A DNA stretch of 7,051 nt from Candidatus Woesearchaeota archaeon CG10_big_fil_rev_8_21_14_0_10_32_24 (GTDB taxonomy: Archaea; Nanobdellota; Nanobdellia; Woesearchaeales; GW2011-AR9): positions 1 through 7,051 of the forward strand of contig PCYG01000037.1 in NCBI GenBank assembly GCA_002763025.1, written 5' to 3'. The position numbers and the translations under genes were made by a program. The notes under the pieces are model-generated. The model worked only from the letters and a program-made list of their open reading frames with translations, was not told the DNA's origin and ran no database searches. This document shows positions 4,235-7,051 of the stretch, piece after piece; the first letter of the stretch is position 1; each line of letters opens with the position of its first letter.

Positions 4235-6876
4235 TATGAAAAACGATCCTCAGATTCATCTGTGTCATCCGCCTCTTCTGATTCATCATCTTCTGATTCT
4301 TCTAATTCATTTTCAGAATCATCATTCTTAGAATTTAAATCTTCATCATCCTCATCTAAATCTGCTTTACTAATAAAAGAAACATTTGCATTTTCTTCTT
4401 CTTCATTTATTACCATTTCTGCATCATCTAAATTTTCTTCATCATCTTCAGGGATTATTTTTGCAGCTGCACCAAGGGAATCTCCTTCAGCCATACGCAT
4501 CACACGTACACCTTGTGTTGCACGACCAATGGTAGAAATACTACTACATTTCACGCGGATTCCAATACCTTGTTTTGATACAAGCATTAATTCTTCAGTG
4601 CCATCAACAAGTTTTACGGATTCTACAGGACCATTTTTTTCTGTAATTTTAATATTAGTAACACCTTTTCCACCACGCCCACATAAACGATAATCAACGA
4701 CCGGTGTTTTCTTCCCAAATCCTTTTTGTGTAAGAGTTAAAATTAATTTTCCTTCGTCTGCTGCAAGCATACCAATGACTTCGTCATCTTCTGCTAATCT
4801 AATTCCTCTTACACCACGTGCTGAACGTCCCATTGCACGAACATCACGTTCCCTGAAACGATTTGCATGACCAAGTTTTGTTGCAAGAATAATCTCATGA
4901 TCCCCTGTAGTATAATTCACACCAATTAATTCATCGCCATCATCTAAACTAATTGCACGGATACCCCCATTACGAGGTCTCGAGAACTCTTTTAATTCTG
5001 TTTTTTTAACGGTTCCTTGACGTGTTCCCATAAATAAGAAACCTTCTTCAAAGTTTCGCACGGGAATGATTGCATTAATATTTTCACCTTCTCGTAACTC
5101 CAACACATTTGCAATGTGTTTCCCTTTAGATTGTCTGCTTCCCTCTGGTAACTTCCATACTTTAATCCAATAAACTTGGCCTTTATCTGTAAAACATAAT
5201 AAATAATCATGAGTAGAAGTAACATATAATCGTTCAATGAAATCTTCATTTTTCATGCCTGCTGCCTTTACACCTTTCCCACCCCGTTTCTGAGTTTTAT
5301 AAGTATCAATAGGTAATCGTTTTACATAACCAGAATTAGTCATTGTAACCACAACAGTTGTTTCTTCAATCAAATCTTCAATATCAATATCATCATCGTC
5401 ATCATTAATCACAACTTGGGACCTTCGTGCATCGCCATACGCTAATTTAATTTCTTCAAAATCCTGATTTATAAGATCAAGAACTTTCTGTTCAGATTCT
5501 AAAATACTTTTAAAATAGGTAATTTGTTCTAATAATTCTCCATGCTCTGCGCGAATTTTATCTTGCTCAAGTGCAGCTAATTTTTGTAAACGCATATCAA
5601 GAATTGCTTTTGCTTGAATTTCTGACAAGTTATACGTACCCATTAAGAATGAACGCGCTTCTTCAACAGTTTTACTTCGCCGGATTCCTGGAATTACTGT
5701 ATCTAAATTATCTATCGCAGTTAATAATCCATCAAGAATATGAATTCGCTTTTCTGCTTGATCTAAATCATAAATAGTTCTCCGCGTAATAATTTCTTTA
5801 CGATGATTAATGTGATGATGTAAAATATCTTTCAATCCGAGCATTTGAGGTTTATTATTTACCAATGCAAGCATATTAATTCCAAAAGAAACTTTTAACC
5901 GACTATGTTTAAACAATTGATTTAATACAACATTACCATCAATCCCTTGCTTCAAATCTATAACAACACGAATTCCATCTTTATCGGATTCATCGTTAAT
6001 ATTTTTAATCCCGGGAACAATTTTATCCCTTACAAGTTCTGCAATATGAATAATTAATTGTTCTTTATTAACTTGATAAGGTATTTCAGTTACGATGATT
6101 TTTGTATCTTGTACTTCACATACAGATTTGATTGTTACTTTTCCTTTTCCATATTCATATGCATGATGTAATAAACTTCCACAACTTACAATTCCACCAG
6201 TTGGAAAATCGGGAGCAGGAATATATTTCATTAATTCCCCCGAGGAAATCTCAGGATTTGCAATCAAAGCTTGTGCCCCACAACAGATTTCATGAAGGTT
6301 GTGGGGAGGAATATTTGTTGCCATTCCTACGGCGATACCCGAAGATCCATTTACTAAAAGATTTGGAAGCTTAGACGGAAGAACAGAAGGTTCTTGTAAA
6401 GAACCATCAAAATTATCTATAAAATCAACAGTTTTTTTTTCAATATCTTTCAACATTTCTTCAGCTAGTTTTTTTAACTTTGCTTCAGTATAACGCATTG
6501 CCGCAGCATTATCACCATCAATACTCCCAAAGTTTCCTTGACCATGAATTAAAGGATTTCGTAATGAAAATTCCTGAGCCATCCGTACTAAAGAATCGTA
6601 AACCGCAGTATCACCATGAGGATGATATTTACCTAATACTTCCCCTACAATTCTTGCACATTTTTTAAAGGGTTTGTTATGTAACATACCCATATCATAC
6701 ATTGCAAAAAGAATTCTTCTATGAACTGGTTTTAGCCCATCTCTTACATCAGGCAAAGCACGGCCTACAATAACTGACATCGCATATTTTACATATGCAA
6801 TTTTCATTTCATCCTCAATTAAACGAGGAAGAACGTGATCAAATTGACCTTGATCTTCGGCTTCTGTAGGGGTCAT
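4234..6876 (-). CDS. gyrA: DNA gyrase subunit A
   Basis: This 880-aa protein is the breakage-reunion subunit of the GyrA2GyrB2 type II topoisomerase that introduces negative supercoils. The N-terminal domain is complete: [17 protein letters not shown] (39-55), the quinolone-region helix [18 protein letters not shown] (83-100) with Thr90 and Asp94 at the E. coli Ser83 and Asp87 positions, [11 protein letters not shown] (112-122), and the Arg128-Tyr129 pair in AAMRYTE, Tyr129 forming the covalent bond to DNA. The tower and coiled-coil region runs to about 490. The C-terminal pinwheel (about 505-808) begins with a GyrA box, QKRGGKG (529-535), and has five further box-like loops near 580, 633, 683, 732 and 784, fitting six blades. 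That separates it from ParC. The tail, 810-880, is 37 of 71 Asp/Glu. The ATG at 6876 gives the expected N-terminus. gyrB does not lie within the 175 bp upstream. The gene is followed by a coupled methyltransferase-like gene. Confidence 0.97.
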   Translation of the reverse strand: MTPTEAEDQGQFDHVLPRLIEDEMKIAYVKYAMSVIVGRALPDVRDGLKPVHRRILFAMYDMGMLHNKPFKKCARIVGEVLGKYHPHGDTAVYDSLVRMAQEFSLRNPLIHGQGNFGSIDGDNAAAMRYTEAKLKKLAEEMLKDIEKKTVDFIDNFDGSLQEPSVLPSKLPNLLVNGSSGIAVGMATNIPPHNLHEICCGAQALIANPEISSGELMKYIPAPDFPTGGIVSCGSLLHHAYEYGKGKVTIKSVCEVQDTKIIVTEIPYQVNKEQLIIHIAELVRDKIVPGIKNINDESDKDGIRVVIDLKQGIDGNVVLNQLFKHSRLKVSFGINMLALVNNKPQMLGLKDILHHHINHRKEIITRRTIYDLDQAEKRIHILDGLLTAIDNLDTVIPGIRRSKTVEEARSFLMGTYNLSEIQAKAILDMRLQKLAALEQDKIRAEHGELLEQITYFKSILESEQKVLDLINQDFEEIKLAYGDARRSQVVINDDDDDIDIEDLIEETTVVVTMTNSGYVKRLPIDTYKTQKRGGKGVKAAGMKNEDFIERLYVTSTHDYLLCFTDKGQVYWIKVWKLPEGSRQSKGKHIANVLELREGENINAIIPVRNFEEGFLFMGTRQGTVKKTELKEFSRPRNGGIRAISLDDGDELIGVNYTTGDHEIILATKLGHANRFRERDVRAMGRSARGVRGIRLAEDDEVIGMLAADEGKLILTLTQKGFGKKTPVVDYRLCGRGGKGVTNIKITEKNGPVESVKLVDGTEELMLVSKQGIGIRVKCSSISTIGRATQGVRVMRMAEGDSLGAAAKIIPEDDEENLDDAEMVINEEEENANVSFISKADLDEDDEDLNSKNDDSENELEESEDDESEEADDTDESEDRFS

Positions 6877-6898
6877 TTTATAATGTTTTTACTTTAGA

Positions 6899-6915
6899 AT
6901 TTATCGTCGATAAAT
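6899..6915. promoter_or_regulatory. 17-bp palindrome in the gyrA core promoter, candidate operator
   Basis: ATTTATCG-T-CGATAAAT has perfect 8-bp arms and ends 23 bp before the gyrA ATG. It lies between the strong TATA box (6918-6930) and the likely start near 6898; alternatively its ATAAAT arm could itself serve as the TATA box of a leaderless transcript. A third TTTATCG half-site is at 6949-6955. Repressor binding is inference. Confidence 0.5.
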
Positions 6916-6917
6916 CA

Positions 6918-6930
6918 CTATATTTTATAG
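6918..6930 (-). promoter_or_regulatory. TATA box of gyrA
   Basis: CTATAAAATATAG on the minus strand. A start about 26 nt downstream lands near 6898, leaving a leader of about 22 nt. The leader has no clear Shine-Dalgarno; it ends ATTATAAA just before the ATG. A weaker TTATAAAG lies at 6941-6948. Confidence 0.55.
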
Positions 6931-7019
6931 TAGATTATCCTTTATAAGTTTATCGGTTTTTATGCTGTGTCGGACAATTAAATTGCCTTGCTTGATTAAA
7001 TTTGTCAATTGTAATCATT

Positions 7020-7041
7020 TTGCATAGATTTCCCTATGCAA
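7020..7041 (+). terminator. Hairpin with 8-bp arms followed by a T-run on the plus strand
   Basis: TTGCATAG (7020-7027) and CTATGCAA (7034-7041) pair perfectly around a 6-nt loop. Read on the plus strand, CCATTTTTC follows. No plus-strand gene that would need terminating is visible in this window, so it could instead be an operator or part of a structure belonging to the next gene beyond the right edge. Confidence 0.35.
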
Positions 7042-7051
7042 CCATTTTTCT

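Noticed and set aside
4184..4693. 169-aa plus-strand open frame, serine-rich.
   Set aside because: It is the antisense shadow of the acidic, low-complexity end of gyrA (GAT/GAA codons read backwards give serine and phenylalanine codons); it has no promoter or family resemblance.
4992..5249. 85-aa minus-strand open frame inside gyrA in another frame.
   Set aside because: It is fully contained in the conserved gyrA pinwheel coding region and resembles nothing.
6962..7027. 21-aa plus-strand open frame with three cysteines, ending at the right-edge hairpin.
   Set aside because: It is very short, lacks a ribosome-binding site and a clear promoter, and its composition is as expected by chance in AT-rich DNA.
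1..7051. CRISPR array, insertion sequence with transposase, or rRNA gene.
   Set aside because: There are no regularly spaced repeats, no transposase or integrase reading frame, and no rRNA-like stretch on either strand.

Overview
The window is AT-rich (roughly one third G+C by eye) and all seven protein genes I can support lie on the minus strand, so transcription runs from high to low coordinates. The most likely source is an archaeon, probably a small-genome DPANN lineage (Woesearchaeota/Pacearchaeota-like). This is inference. It rests on TATA boxes centred about 26-27 nt upstream of start codons (leaderless transcripts), a BRE/TATA-like element upstream of a Shine-Dalgarno-led gene, an archaeal-style site-2-protease homologue, a THUMP methyltransferase-like protein, and a gyrase A subunit of the kind archaea acquired from bacteria. 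A CPR-type bacterium is the main alternative.

Layout in transcription order, from the right edge. At 6877-7051 there is a noncoding promoter region with a hairpin (7020-7041), a strong TATA box and a 17-bp palindrome just upstream of gyrA. At 4234-6876 lies gyrA, 880 aa, with all catalytic motifs and a very acidic C-terminal tail. Its stop overlaps the start of a THUMP/Rossmann methyltransferase-like gene (3200-4234) as TAATG, so the two form an operon. At 2437-3168 a separately promoted membrane protein belongs to the site-2 protease (M50) family but has lost HExxH. Next is an AT-rich spacer with nested inverted repeats, followed by two unknown genes one base apart (2051-2344 and 1603-2049), then a lone unknown gene (937-1560) with its own leaderless promoter.

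Between 640 and 936 there is no intact gene. This stretch holds a frameshifted remnant of a second copy of the 3' end of the 1603-2049 gene, a strongly folded element of about 82 nt closed by a perfect 8-bp stem and followed by a T-run (a candidate noncoding RNA or repeat), and the promoter/operator of a toxin-antitoxin pair. That pair is an AbrB-type antitoxin (385-633) and a PIN-domain toxin (1-382, cut by the window edge).

The points most worth attention are the decayed paralogue, the structured element beside it, the two catalytically degenerate enzymes (a pseudo-site-2-protease and a methyltransferase lacking the NPPY motif, the latter coupled to gyrA), and the palindrome in the gyrA core promoter. 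I do not see a clear undescribed multi-gene defence or mobile system.
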